DNA of 21,167 nucleotides. It comes from a bacterium (GTDB lineage: Bacteria; Myxococcota_A; Bradymonadia; UBA7976; UBA1532). Positions within the stretch are counted from its first letter, which is position 1. Each line of letters begins with the position of its first letter. The notes beneath the pieces are model-generated. The model did no database searches, was not told where the DNA came from, and saw only the letters and a program-made list of their open reading frames with translations. Made by a program: the position numbers and the translations under genes. Location: positions 1 through 21,167 of the forward strand of contig JAUHVS010000019.1 of the NCBI GenBank assembly GCA_030424955.1, given 5' to 3'. This document shows positions 1-6,641 of this stretch, one piece after another.

Positions 1-927
1 GTGGCCGCTGTAGAGCACCACGTCGGCGGTGGCGAGGCTGTCGCGCATGGCGGCGCTGAGGCGGCCCTCCTCGGCGCCCTCGACCAGGTCGCTGTGGAAC
101 ACCCGCACCCGGGCCTCGATGGCCCTGCCCTCAACGGTCAGCGTGCGGGTGAAGGGCGGCGAGTCGATGGTGAGGCTGTCGAAGTCGGTGACGCTGGGGT
201 TGTGCCAGCCGCCCTCGAGCAGGGCGTCGACCAGCCAGCGGGCGGTCTCGAGGTCGAAGCGCTCGCTGTTGTAGTCGCCGCCGAAGTGCACGGCGAGGTC
301 GTACACCCCGTCCTCGAACAGGGCGTCGTAGCGCGGGAACGCGTCGCGGCTGTCGCTGCCGGCGACGGTGACGGTGAGGGGGGCGATGTCGCCGCTGACG
401 GTGACGTTGAAGGTGCGCGCGCCCGTGGTCTCGGGGGCGAGCTGGCTCATCAGGTAGTAGCTGCCCACCAGCTCGAGGGCGAAGGTGAAGCGCACCTGGG
501 CGCCCCCCTGCAGCACCTCGGCGGTGCCGGCCTCGCCCGCGCCGCGCTTGAAGAAGCTGAACCACCGGTCGGCGGCGCTGGCGTTGCCGTCGCGCACCAC
601 GGCCTCGACGTGGCTGCGCAGGGCCGAGGCCACGCTGCGCAGGCGCTGGCCCACGGCGGCCTCGATGGCCTGGGCCTGGCCCTCGGCGTCGCGGGTGGCG
701 AAGTCGGCGGGCAGGGCCGCGTGGGCGACGCCGCTGAGCACGTACTCCCGGGCGTTGGTGCTGATGTAGTTGTCGGCCTTGCTGTCGTCGTAGTTCGGCA
801 CCGCGTGGGGCGCGCCGACGGCGGGCGCCGCGGGGGCGGGGGCCGCCCCGTCACAGCCGGCGAGGCCCAAGGGGGCGCTGCTCAGCAGGGCGAGGGTCGT
901 GGCGAGCGAGAGCAGGCGGTGGCGCAT
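1..927 (-). CDS. Hypothetical lipoprotein, 3' end outside the window
   Basis: The gene starts with ATG at 927 and stays open to the left edge, giving 309 visible codons without a stop. An AGGGGA ribosome binding site lies at 934-939, 6 bases before the ATG. The N-terminus (MRHRLLSLATTLALL) is a signal peptide ending in the lipobox LAGC, so the Cys at about residue 25 should be lipidated; Asp follows at +2. An Ala/Pro linker leads into a soluble region containing NYDDSKADNYISTNAREY, a middle part with several Phe/Tyr-rich strands, and a region with RVFHSDLVEG. The last visible residues are DVVLYSGH. The His-Asp and Ser-Gly-His elements vaguely recall caspase-fold (clan CD) peptidases, but that is only an impression and the rest of any such domain lies outside. 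It is 164 bases downstream of the PEGA gene with a hairpin between, so it may be transcribed separately. The reading frame is well supported by the signal peptide and codon bias; I do not recognise the function. Confidence 0.85.
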   Translation of the reverse strand, partial: MRHRLLSLATTLALLSSAPLGLAGCDGAAPAPAAPAVGAPHAVPNYDDSKADNYISTNAREYVLSGVAHAALPADFATRDAEGQAQAIEAAVGQRLRSVASALRSHVEAVVRDGNASAADRWFSFFKRGAGEAGTAEVLQGGAQVRFTFALELVGSYYLMSQLAPETTGARTFNVTVSGDIAPLTVTVAGSDSRDAFPRYDALFEDGVYDLAVHFGGDYNSERFDLETARWLVDALLEGGWHNPSVTDFDSLTIDSPPFTRTLTVEGRAIEARVRVFHSDLVEGAEEGRLSAAMRDSLATADVVLYSGH

Positions 928-1091
928 GGTGTGTCCCCTGAGCGTGATGGCGCCGCCCTCTGCGAGGGTCGTGCCATCTGCCCGCGCCGCGGCTGGGGGG
1001 CGCGGGGCAAGGGGGCGGGGCGCGGTGGGCGGCCGGTGGCCGCTGCCCGTCGTGGCCGATGTGGCGGGTGGACTGGCCACCCGCGGGCCCG
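928..1091. other. Intergenic region between the PEGA gene and the left-edge lipoprotein gene
   Basis: This is the longest non-coding gap in the window (164 bases). It is extremely G-rich on the plus strand (C-rich on the transcribed strand). It contains the ribosome binding site of the gene starting at 927 and an 8-bp hairpin close to the PEGA stop codon. I see no convincing -35/-10 pair, although a promoter for the left-edge lipoprotein gene is expected here. Confidence 0.6.
1064..1084 (-). terminator. GC-rich hairpin downstream of the PEGA gene
   Basis: A perfect 8-bp inverted repeat, GCGGGTGG and CCACCCGC, is separated by the 5-base loop ACTGG. It begins 7 bases beyond the PEGA stop codon on the minus strand. 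No T-run follows, so if it terminates transcription it is not a classical intrinsic terminator. In genomes this GC-rich such hairpins also occur by chance. Confidence 0.35.
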
Positions 1092-1721
1092 TCAGGGGGT
1101 GGCGGGGGCGATGGGCTTGAGGGGCTTGATGGCCTTGAAGGGCTTCTTGGTGTTGCCGGGCCGCGGCGCGATGGGCGACACGCCCGAGGCCGGGGCGAGG
1201 GAGGCCGGCGCCTTGGCGGCGGGGCCCTTCACGGCGGGCGTGGCCTCGTCGCCGGTCTCGGGATCGGCGAGGCTCTCGCCGTCATCCTCGGGGGTCTCTT
1301 CGACCTTCTTGATGGGCGCCTTGTAGCCGAACAGGGTGTAGGCCTTGCTGCGGGGCGTGAGCTTGATGGTCAAGGTCTCGTCGTCGATGGTGTAGACCCG
1401 GGTGTTGACCGTGAAGTAGCCGCCCGCCTTGACCGCGAGGTCCATGGGGCCGCTGTCGCGGGGGCGCTTCATGCTGAAGGGCGTCGTGCCCAGCAGCTTC
1501 TTGCCGTAGTACACCTTCGCCGAGGCGGGCGAGCTGCGGAAGTTGAGCGTCACGTTGGCCGACTTGGGCCTCGCCTTGACCTTCGGCGCCGCGCTGGCCG
1601 CCGCCGCGGCCGGGGCGCTGGCGGCGGCCGCAGGCTCGCCGGGGGGCGCCGGCTGGGCCATCGCCGCTGGGGGCAGGATCAGCAGGCCCAGGGTCCACAA
1701 CACTGCGGTGCGCGCGCGCAT
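1092..1721 (-). CDS. Exported PEGA-domain protein
   Basis: The 209-residue protein begins with a Sec signal peptide (about 1-22, cleavage likely after PPAAMA) and continues through an Ala/Pro-rich linker to residue 50. Residues about 56-123 form a PEGA-like module: NVTLNFRSSPASAKVYYG is followed by GTTPF, a charged turn and AGGYF, the usual pattern in which a short beta domain carries a 'GxTP' turn and an 'aGY' strand. PEGA domains are found on exported surface or periplasmic proteins and are thought to mediate binding; they have no catalytic activity. The C-terminus is Lys/Pro/Ala-rich (KKPFKAIKPLKP). The ATG overlaps the stop of the L,D-transpeptidase gene by one base (TGATG), with a strong GGAGGAGGG-type ribosome binding site inside that gene's last codons. 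The two proteins are therefore probably translationally coupled and work together at the cell wall. The domain call is good; the specific role is unknown. Confidence 0.9.
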   Translation of the reverse strand: MRARTAVLWTLGLLILPPAAMAQPAPPGEPAAAASAPAAAAASAAPKVKARPKSANVTLNFRSSPASAKVYYGKKLLGTTPFSMKRPRDSGPMDLAVKAGGYFTVNTRVYTIDDETLTIKLTPRSKAYTLFGYKAPIKKVEETPEDDGESLADPETGDEATPAVKGPAAKAPASLAPASGVSPIAPRPGNTKKPFKAIKPLKPIAPATP

Positions 1722-3862
1722 CAGCCCTCCTCCCCGTCGGCGCCGCCGCCGGCGCGATCCTCAGGCCCGGTGGGCGCCTCGTCGGGCGCCGAGTCGGGGT
1801 ACTCCTTGCCGGGCACCTTCACGAAGCTCTCGATGGGCTGGGTGCGCGTGCCGCGGACGTTGCCCTCGAGCACCTGCACCGGCAGCGGGGGCGTGAGGTC
1901 GTAGCGGAAGCCCCGCGAGGGCAGCCGGATCTCGAAGACCTCGTCCTCGTGCAGGAACTGGCGGCTGTGGTTGATGGGCTGGTCGCCGATCACCTGGGTG
2001 TGCCGGTGGTTGAGCAGGAAGCCGTACAGGCGCACCGCGTGGTGGTTCATCAGGCGGTGGCAGCCGTGGCTGAAGCGCTGGGAGCTCAGGATCGACATGT
2101 AGTCCGACGAGCCGTGGGCCCGGATGCCGCGGTCGTTGTCCCGGGAGCCGTCGGGCTCGCGGCCGGGGATCACGAAGTAGCCGGCCACCAGGCCGTAGGC
2201 CGACAGGTAGCCCGGGCCCATCTCGCTGTAGTTCACCACGCCCTGCTTCTTGCCGTTGATGTACTTGCGCTTGGCGAGGGCCCGCAGCGGCGTGGTGGTG
2301 GGCGGCACCCAGGTGGGGCCGGCGATGATCTTGCGGATCACCCGCTTGCCCACGTCGCTGCCCTTGTACTTCATGTAGACGTGGCCGTTGGGCGCCAGGT
2401 CTTCGCGCCAGCCGCCGATGGTGGTGGGCCAGCGGATCAGGCGGATGTCCTGATCGCGGTACTTCAGGATCAGGTAGGCCTTGGGCATGCGCCCCCGGGG
2501 CTGGCTGACGCGCTTGCCCGAGGCGCTGAAGGGCGGGTCGTACCACACGTCGCCGCGGTCGATCATGAGCCGCAAGTCCATGTGTTCGCTGTAGTATTCG
2601 GGGAGCTCGGGGAACCTCACGCCCACGCGCAGCCACTTGAAGTCGGCCCGCGGGTGGCGCCGCATGAAGGCCAGCGCCTTCTCGGGGGTGTCGAGGTCAA
2701 GCTGGGTCTTGGCGGCGTCGACGAACTCCTTGACGAGGTTGCGCACCGGGTGGGTCTTGCCGTCGGCGCCCTGGTAGGTGGCGGGCGTGTCCTTCACGGC
2801 GCTGGTGCCGTCCTCGAGGATGCCCGTGGCCGCCACCACCCGCTCGGTGAGCACCCGCAGGAAGGTCTTGTAGTTGGTCTGCACCGGCGGCATGCCCATC
2901 ATCTCCATGGTGCGCTTGCGCAGGTTGGTGTGCTCGTAGAGCTTGTGCCGCCGCTGGAACCGCCGCAGGGCCAGCCGCAGCCCGTGGTCGAGCTGACCCT
3001 TCTTGTGCCGGTACTTCTTGTGGTTGTGGCCGTCGCAGTCGAGGCGCTTGTCGATCTCGGCCATGACCTTGCGCTCGAGGTCGTCGCGGGCCACGTAGTC
3101 GAAGGCCTCTTGCAGCTCGGCGGCGGCCTCGGGGGCCTTGGCCTGCAGGGCGGCGAAGTCCTTCACCTTGTTGGCCTTGTAGGCCTTCTTGAGCGTGGCG
3201 GTGTGGGCGCGCACGGTCGCCTTGTGGCGGCGCTCCTTGCGGCTGTTGCGGTAGGTCATGGCGTCGAGGGACGCGATGAGCGGGTAGTCGATCTTGCCGT
3301 GGCACTCGGCCTCGGCGTCGTGGATGAAGCGGTCGCGCACCAGGCCCATGCTGGGCGGAATGCCAAACACTTCCAGGTAGTTGCGCTCGCCGTCGTCGAG
3401 GGGGCGGCCGTCCTCGTCCGTCTCGTCGTTGGCCAGACCCAAGAACACCTGCCGGTAGCGGTTCTGCAGGGCCTCGCCGTCGGGGCCGGTCATGGGCTCG
3501 AAGATGTAGGGCGTCCAGTCATCGCGGAAGCTCAGCACCGTGTAGCCGGCCGCGGTGGCGGCGGCCTCGGGCACGATGCGCTCCTCGCCGTCGATGACCA
3601 GCACCACCCGATCCGCCTCGGGGGTGTCGGGCTGGTGCCGCAGCGGATCGGGCGGCGGCGGCGCGGAGGCCGGGGCCAGATCGGCTGGGCCGTCGGCGGC
3701 CTTCGCCGTGGCGCCGCTGTTGGGCGTGCTGCCGCCGACAGGCTGCGCCACCACCGTCTCGGTGGAGGGGCGGGTCGGGGCGGGATCACCCTCGGAGCCA
3801 CCGCACGCCACGCAGGCGAGGCTCAGCACGGTGATGAGGACCGATGTAAGGCTATGTCGCAT
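1721..3862 (-). CDS. Lipoprotein L,D-transpeptidase (YkuD/ErfK family), long form
   Basis: The 713-residue protein starts at ATG 3862, chosen because it gives a signal peptide (MRHSLTSVLITVLSLACVAC) with a lipobox-like Cys at 17 or 20. The open frame extends upstream to 3967, but that part would overlap the sulfatase-like gene and lacks export features. An acidic/Pro/Ala linker is followed by a long helical, Lys/Arg/His-rich region (about 180-350) containing ALRRFQRRHKL, which resembles a peptidoglycan-binding helix. The YkuD catalytic domain lies at about 460-620: His583 and the active-site motif SHGCHR (598-603) with Cys601 as nucleophile. Known members form 3-3 cross-links in peptidoglycan or attach proteins to it, in the periplasm. 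An acidic tail (about 690-713) follows. The protein is about twice the size of ordinary family members. There is no recognisable ribosome binding site; a candidate promoter lies so close that the mRNA may be nearly leaderless. The family call is secure; the substrate is not. Confidence 0.92.
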   Translation of the reverse strand: MRHSLTSVLITVLSLACVACGGSEGDPAPTRPSTETVVAQPVGGSTPNSGATAKAADGPADLAPASAPPPPDPLRHQPDTPEADRVVLVIDGEERIVPEAAATAAGYTVLSFRDDWTPYIFEPMTGPDGEALQNRYRQVFLGLANDETDEDGRPLDDGERNYLEVFGIPPSMGLVRDRFIHDAEAECHGKIDYPLIASLDAMTYRNSRKERRHKATVRAHTATLKKAYKANKVKDFAALQAKAPEAAAELQEAFDYVARDDLERKVMAEIDKRLDCDGHNHKKYRHKKGQLDHGLRLALRRFQRRHKLYEHTNLRKRTMEMMGMPPVQTNYKTFLRVLTERVVAATGILEDGTSAVKDTPATYQGADGKTHPVRNLVKEFVDAAKTQLDLDTPEKALAFMRRHPRADFKWLRVGVRFPELPEYYSEHMDLRLMIDRGDVWYDPPFSASGKRVSQPRGRMPKAYLILKYRDQDIRLIRWPTTIGGWREDLAPNGHVYMKYKGSDVGKRVIRKIIAGPTWVPPTTTPLRALAKRKYINGKKQGVVNYSEMGPGYLSAYGLVAGYFVIPGREPDGSRDNDRGIRAHGSSDYMSILSSQRFSHGCHRLMNHHAVRLYGFLLNHRHTQVIGDQPINHSRQFLHEDEVFEIRLPSRGFRYDLTPPLPVQVLEGNVRGTRTQPIESFVKVPGKEYPDSAPDEAPTGPEDRAGGGADGEEG

Positions 3863-3871
3863 AGTGGCCGC

Positions 3872-3900
3872 ACCGTACCCGAGCCCGCGTCGGGCTGCAA
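3872..3900 (-). promoter_or_regulatory. Candidate promoter of the L,D-transpeptidase gene
   Basis: On the minus strand TTGCAG (3900-3895) and TACGGT (3877-3872) are separated by exactly 17 bases, matching sigma70-type spacing with 3 of 6 consensus bases in each box. Transcription would start near 3865, about 3 bases before the ATG at 3862. This agrees with the absence of a Shine-Dalgarno sequence. Matches this short are weak evidence in GC-rich DNA. Confidence 0.3.
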
Positions 3901-3906
3901 TTCGTC

Positions 3907-3924
3907 GCCGGGCGAGTGCCCGGC
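3907..3924 (-). terminator. Hairpin between the sulfatase-like and L,D-transpeptidase genes
   Basis: A perfect inverted repeat, GCCGGGC and GCCCGGC, has a 4-base loop (GAGT). It lies 17 bases past the stop codon of the sulfatase-like gene. A second smaller stem (AGCCCG, CGT, CGGGCT at 3882-3896) lies just beyond. Neither is followed by a T-run. Together with the candidate promoter it suggests separate transcription units, but read-through is possible. Confidence 0.35.
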
Positions 3925-3941
3925 CCCCTGGGGCGCGCACC

Positions 3942-6242
3942 CTAACGCGCCGCCGGGTTCGCTCCAAGGGCGTCCGATGCCGGGGCGGCGTTCGACGGTG
4001 CAGCGGCCGGCAGATCGGCTGGGCTTGGAGGGGGCGGGGCCGCCGCCGCAGGGGTCTCGTTGGCGGCAGGCCAGCGCTGCTGGGCCCCCTGGCCGGCCCA
4101 GTAGGCGTCGAGCAGGGCGATCAGCTGGGGCTCCACCGAGAGCCCGCGGCCGGCGAGGTTGGTGGTCTGGTGGGGATCGGCCTGCATGTCCCACAGCCGG
4201 TAGATGGGCGGGCCCTCGCTGGTGGGCACGTGCAGCAGCTTCCAGCGGCGGGTGCGCACCATGCGGTCCTTGGTGGCCAGGGCCACGTCGTGCAGCTCGG
4301 CCTTGACCACGATGTTGTCGTCGAAGCTGTCGTCCACCTCGAGGGTGTCGCGGGCGCCGCTGGCGTCGAGCAGGCGGGCGCGCTCGTCGTCGGTGAGCAC
4401 GCTCATGGCCTCGCGCTTGGGGAAGAACAGGTAGCAGGTCTCGCCGAACACCGGCAGGTCGAGATCGCTGGCCTCGCCGGTGAGCAGCGGGCGCAGATCG
4501 GCGCCGGTCCACTGGGGCGCGGGGGGCAGGCCCACCAGCCCGGCGATGGTGGGGGCCAGGTCGATGTTGCGGGTGAGCGCGGTGATGGTGCTGCCGGGCC
4601 GGGTCACCCCGGGGGCGCGCACCAGCAGCGGGATGCGGGTGCTCTGATCGCCCCCGAAGAAGTTGGTGCCGTGCCCCAGGGTGCTGCCCGGATCGTACAG
4701 GTCCTCGCCGTGGTCGCTGGTGATGATCACCACCGTGTTGTCGTCGAGGCCGCGGCGGCTGAGCTCGGCGAGCACCTCGCCCACGTGGCTGTCGAACTCG
4801 TGCACGGCGCCGTCGTACAGGGCGCGGATGTGCTCGATGGTCTCGGGGGCCAGGTCGCGGTCGAAGCCCGTGCTGATCAGCTCGTGCACCTTGACGTCGA
4901 TCTCGTACTTGTGGGGCCCGCGGTAGGCCGGGTCGGTGTAGCGCACGTTGTGCGGGTAGCGCGCGGTGTAGGGCAGGTGGGTGGTGCTGAAGAACAGCAC
5001 GCCGAAGAAGGGCTTGCCCGCGCGGGTGGCGTCGTCGATGCGGTCGAACATGCGCTGGGTCAGCGCGCGGGGCCGCAGGTACTTGGTGGTGCGCGCCACC
5101 TCGGGGATGAGCAACTCCCCGAAAGGATTGGAGAAATACAGCGGGAACACGAAGTGCCCCCAGATGGTGCTCTCCATGATGAAGCTGGTGAAGTTCTGGG
5201 TGTCGCTCGCATCGTTGTGGGCGAAGCCCATGTCGACCAGCTTGAAGCAGTTGCCCGCCCAGTCGCTCACCACGATGGTCTCGTAGCCCGCCTCGCCCAG
5301 CACCCGGGGCAGCAGGTCGGGCAGGGCCGAGGCGGCCTCGGCCTGCTCGCGGCGCAGGTACATGTAGCGCACACCGTGGTTGGGCGGCAGGCGGCTCGAC
5401 AGGGTGGTGACCCACGACTCCAGGGTGCTGGCGGTGGCCACGTGCAGATCGGCGAAGTCGGCCGCGGTGCGGGCGAAGGCGTCGATGTGGGGGCTGACGT
5501 CGCGGGGGTGGCCGTGCACGCCCAGGCGGTCGTGGCGCAGGCTGTCGCTGGCGATGATCAGCACGTTCGGGGGCGTCTCGCCGGCCTGCGGCGGGGACGG
5601 CGGCGGCCGCAGCAGCCAGCCGGCGGCGCCCAGCACGGCGACGGCCGGGAGCAGCCACAGCGCCCGCCCGGCGCCCTGCGCGCCGCGCAGCCGGGCCCAC
5701 CACAGCCGGGTGTAGGTGACGGCGGCGTACACGGCCACGGCGGCGAAGAGCGCGGTGACGGCGTCGAGCACGTGCCAGCGGTGCAGGGCGTACCAGTCGA
5801 AGCCGGGCAGGTAGGGCGAGCCCTTGCGGGCGAGGCTGTCGAGGAAGCCCGGGTTGAGCTGGTAGACGTAGCCCATGGACAGCAGGCCCAGGACCCCGTC
5901 GAGGGCGGCGCCGGCGAAGAGCAGCCGCAGCCGGGGGAAGCGCACGGTGGCCTCGGCCGCCTCGCTGGCCGCACCGCGCCGGGCCACCCGCTGCAGCACG
6001 GCCCGGTGGCGCAGCACGGGCCAGGTCAGCAGGGTCGCGAGCAGCCACAGCACGACGTAGGCCGGCACGACGCGCAGCTGGTACCAGATGATGGTGCCCA
6101 GGTAGCGCTCCACGGCGAGATCCGCGAACAGGTCCCCCTGGCGGCCCGTGAAGCGGATGAACCCGTACAGGCTCCAGGCGTAGAGCAGCCCCGCCAGCGT
6201 CGCCTGGGCCTTGAGCAGGGGCACGAACGTGCGGGGCGACAT
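3942..6242 (-). CDS. Membrane-anchored sulfatase-family (alkaline phosphatase superfamily) enzyme
   Basis: The 766-residue protein starts at ATG 6242, preceded at 8 bases by AAAGGA; the longer frame to 6482 would run across the divergent gene. The N-terminal 210 residues hold about five membrane segments (near 5-32, 48-76, 105-128, 157-180, 195-211). A soluble sulfatase-fold domain follows from about 225, outside the cytoplasmic membrane. Metal-ligand motifs are visible: NVLIIASDS with Asp233, SDHGED with Asp510-His511, and LGHG with His524. At the nucleophile position, where sulfatases have C/S-x-P/A-x-R, the sequence is TLESW (Thr273), followed by LSSRLPPNHG, which aligns with the usual TGxxPxxHG stretch. 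A Thr nucleophile is known from phosphoglycerol and phosphoethanolamine transferases of the superfamily (LtaS, EptA types) and cannot become formylglycine. I therefore read it as a phospho- or sulfo-transfer/hydrolysis enzyme acting on an envelope glycan or lipid. The exact substrate is unknown. It lies upstream of the L,D-transpeptidase and PEGA genes. Confidence 0.9.
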   Translation of the reverse strand: MSPRTFVPLLKAQATLAGLLYAWSLYGFIRFTGRQGDLFADLAVERYLGTIIWYQLRVVPAYVVLWLLATLLTWPVLRHRAVLQRVARRGAASEAAEATVRFPRLRLLFAGAALDGVLGLLSMGYVYQLNPGFLDSLARKGSPYLPGFDWYALHRWHVLDAVTALFAAVAVYAAVTYTRLWWARLRGAQGAGRALWLLPAVAVLGAAGWLLRPPPSPPQAGETPPNVLIIASDSLRHDRLGVHGHPRDVSPHIDAFARTAADFADLHVATASTLESWVTTLSSRLPPNHGVRYMYLRREQAEAASALPDLLPRVLGEAGYETIVVSDWAGNCFKLVDMGFAHNDASDTQNFTSFIMESTIWGHFVFPLYFSNPFGELLIPEVARTTKYLRPRALTQRMFDRIDDATRAGKPFFGVLFFSTTHLPYTARYPHNVRYTDPAYRGPHKYEIDVKVHELISTGFDRDLAPETIEHIRALYDGAVHEFDSHVGEVLAELSRRGLDDNTVVIITSDHGEDLYDPGSTLGHGTNFFGGDQSTRIPLLVRAPGVTRPGSTITALTRNIDLAPTIAGLVGLPPAPQWTGADLRPLLTGEASDLDLPVFGETCYLFFPKREAMSVLTDDERARLLDASGARDTLEVDDSFDDNIVVKAELHDVALATKDRMVRTRRWKLLHVPTSEGPPIYRLWDMQADPHQTTNLAGRGLSVEPQLIALLDAYWAGQGAQQRWPAANETPAAAAPPPPSPADLPAAAPSNAAPASDALGANPAAR

Positions 6243-6314
6243 GGCGCAGATCCTTTGGGGCGGTGGTGCGTACAGCGGGGGCGACCCACGCCGGGTCACG
6301 CGAAGGGAGCCTAT
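6243..6314. promoter_or_regulatory. Divergent intergenic region
   Basis: These 72 bases separate the ATG of the sulfatase-like gene (minus) from the ATG of the small secreted protein (plus). Both ribosome binding sites are here: AAAGGA for the minus gene (6251-6256) and AAGGGAG for the plus gene (6303-6309). Promoters in both directions must lie here or extend into the genes, but no pair of boxes is good enough to name. Confidence 0.5.
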
Positions 6315-6593
6315 ATGCCGACTCGACGCACGCTTGTCACCTGCCTGGCCGGCGCGGCGCTGGCCGTCAGCCTGATGCTGCCCGCGGCTGCCCAGCCCAC
6401 GCCGGCGCCCGACGGGGCCCCGGCCGCCGCCCCCGTGACCACCTACAGCTTCACGCCCGAGGACATCGACGGGCGCATCCACCGGCCCGAGGGCGAGGTG
6501 GACGTGGTGCGCCGCGCGGCGAGCCCCGACAGCCTGGTGCGGGTGCGGCAGGACTTCGGGGACCGGCTGCGGGCCAGCGCCGACGACATCTGA
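6315..6593 (+). CDS. Small secreted protein of unknown function
   Basis: This 92-residue protein is the only plus-strand gene. ATG 6315 is preceded by AAGGGAG about 5 bases upstream. The N-terminus (MPTRRTLVTCLAGAALAV, then SLMLPAAAQ) is a clear Sec signal peptide with cleavage expected after AAA near residue 26. A short Pro/Ala linker leads to a compact mature part of about 50 residues, with YSFTPEDIDGRIHRPEGEVD followed by SPDSLVRVRQDF and a C-terminal ASADDI. This charged 'DIDG...RPEGEV...LVRVRQDF' pattern resembles short conserved exported proteins I associate with deltaproteobacterial genomes, but I cannot attach a function. It has no cysteine outside the signal peptide, so it is probably a free periplasmic protein. 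It is divergent from the sulfatase-like gene (72-base gap) and convergent with the CotH/lectin gene (48-base gap). Confidence 0.85.
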   Translation: MPTRRTLVTCLAGAALAVSLMLPAAAQPTPAPDGAPAAAPVTTYSFTPEDIDGRIHRPEGEVDVVRRAASPDSLVRVRQDFGDRLRASADDI

Positions 6594-6641
6594 TCGGCGG
6601 GGGCGACGGCGCCGCGCCTTCGCCGGGCTGAGCCCCCGGGG
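6594..6641. other. Convergent intergenic gap
   Basis: Forty-eight bases lie between two convergent stop codons. The sequence is dense in G/C runs. A loose stem, GGGC-TGA-GCCC (6625-6635), flanked by CC/GG with a bulge, could help terminate both genes. There is no T-run on either strand, so this is weak. Confidence 0.25.

Noticed and set aside
3863..3967. Upstream start at 3967 for the L,D-transpeptidase
   Set aside because: It would add 35 Arg-rich residues ahead of the signal peptide and overlap the sulfatase-like gene.
3942..6482. Upstream start at 6482 for the sulfatase-like gene
   Set aside because: The added 80 residues would lie antisense to the small secreted protein and look like shadow sequence. 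ATG 6242 has a good ribosome binding site and leads directly into the first membrane helix.
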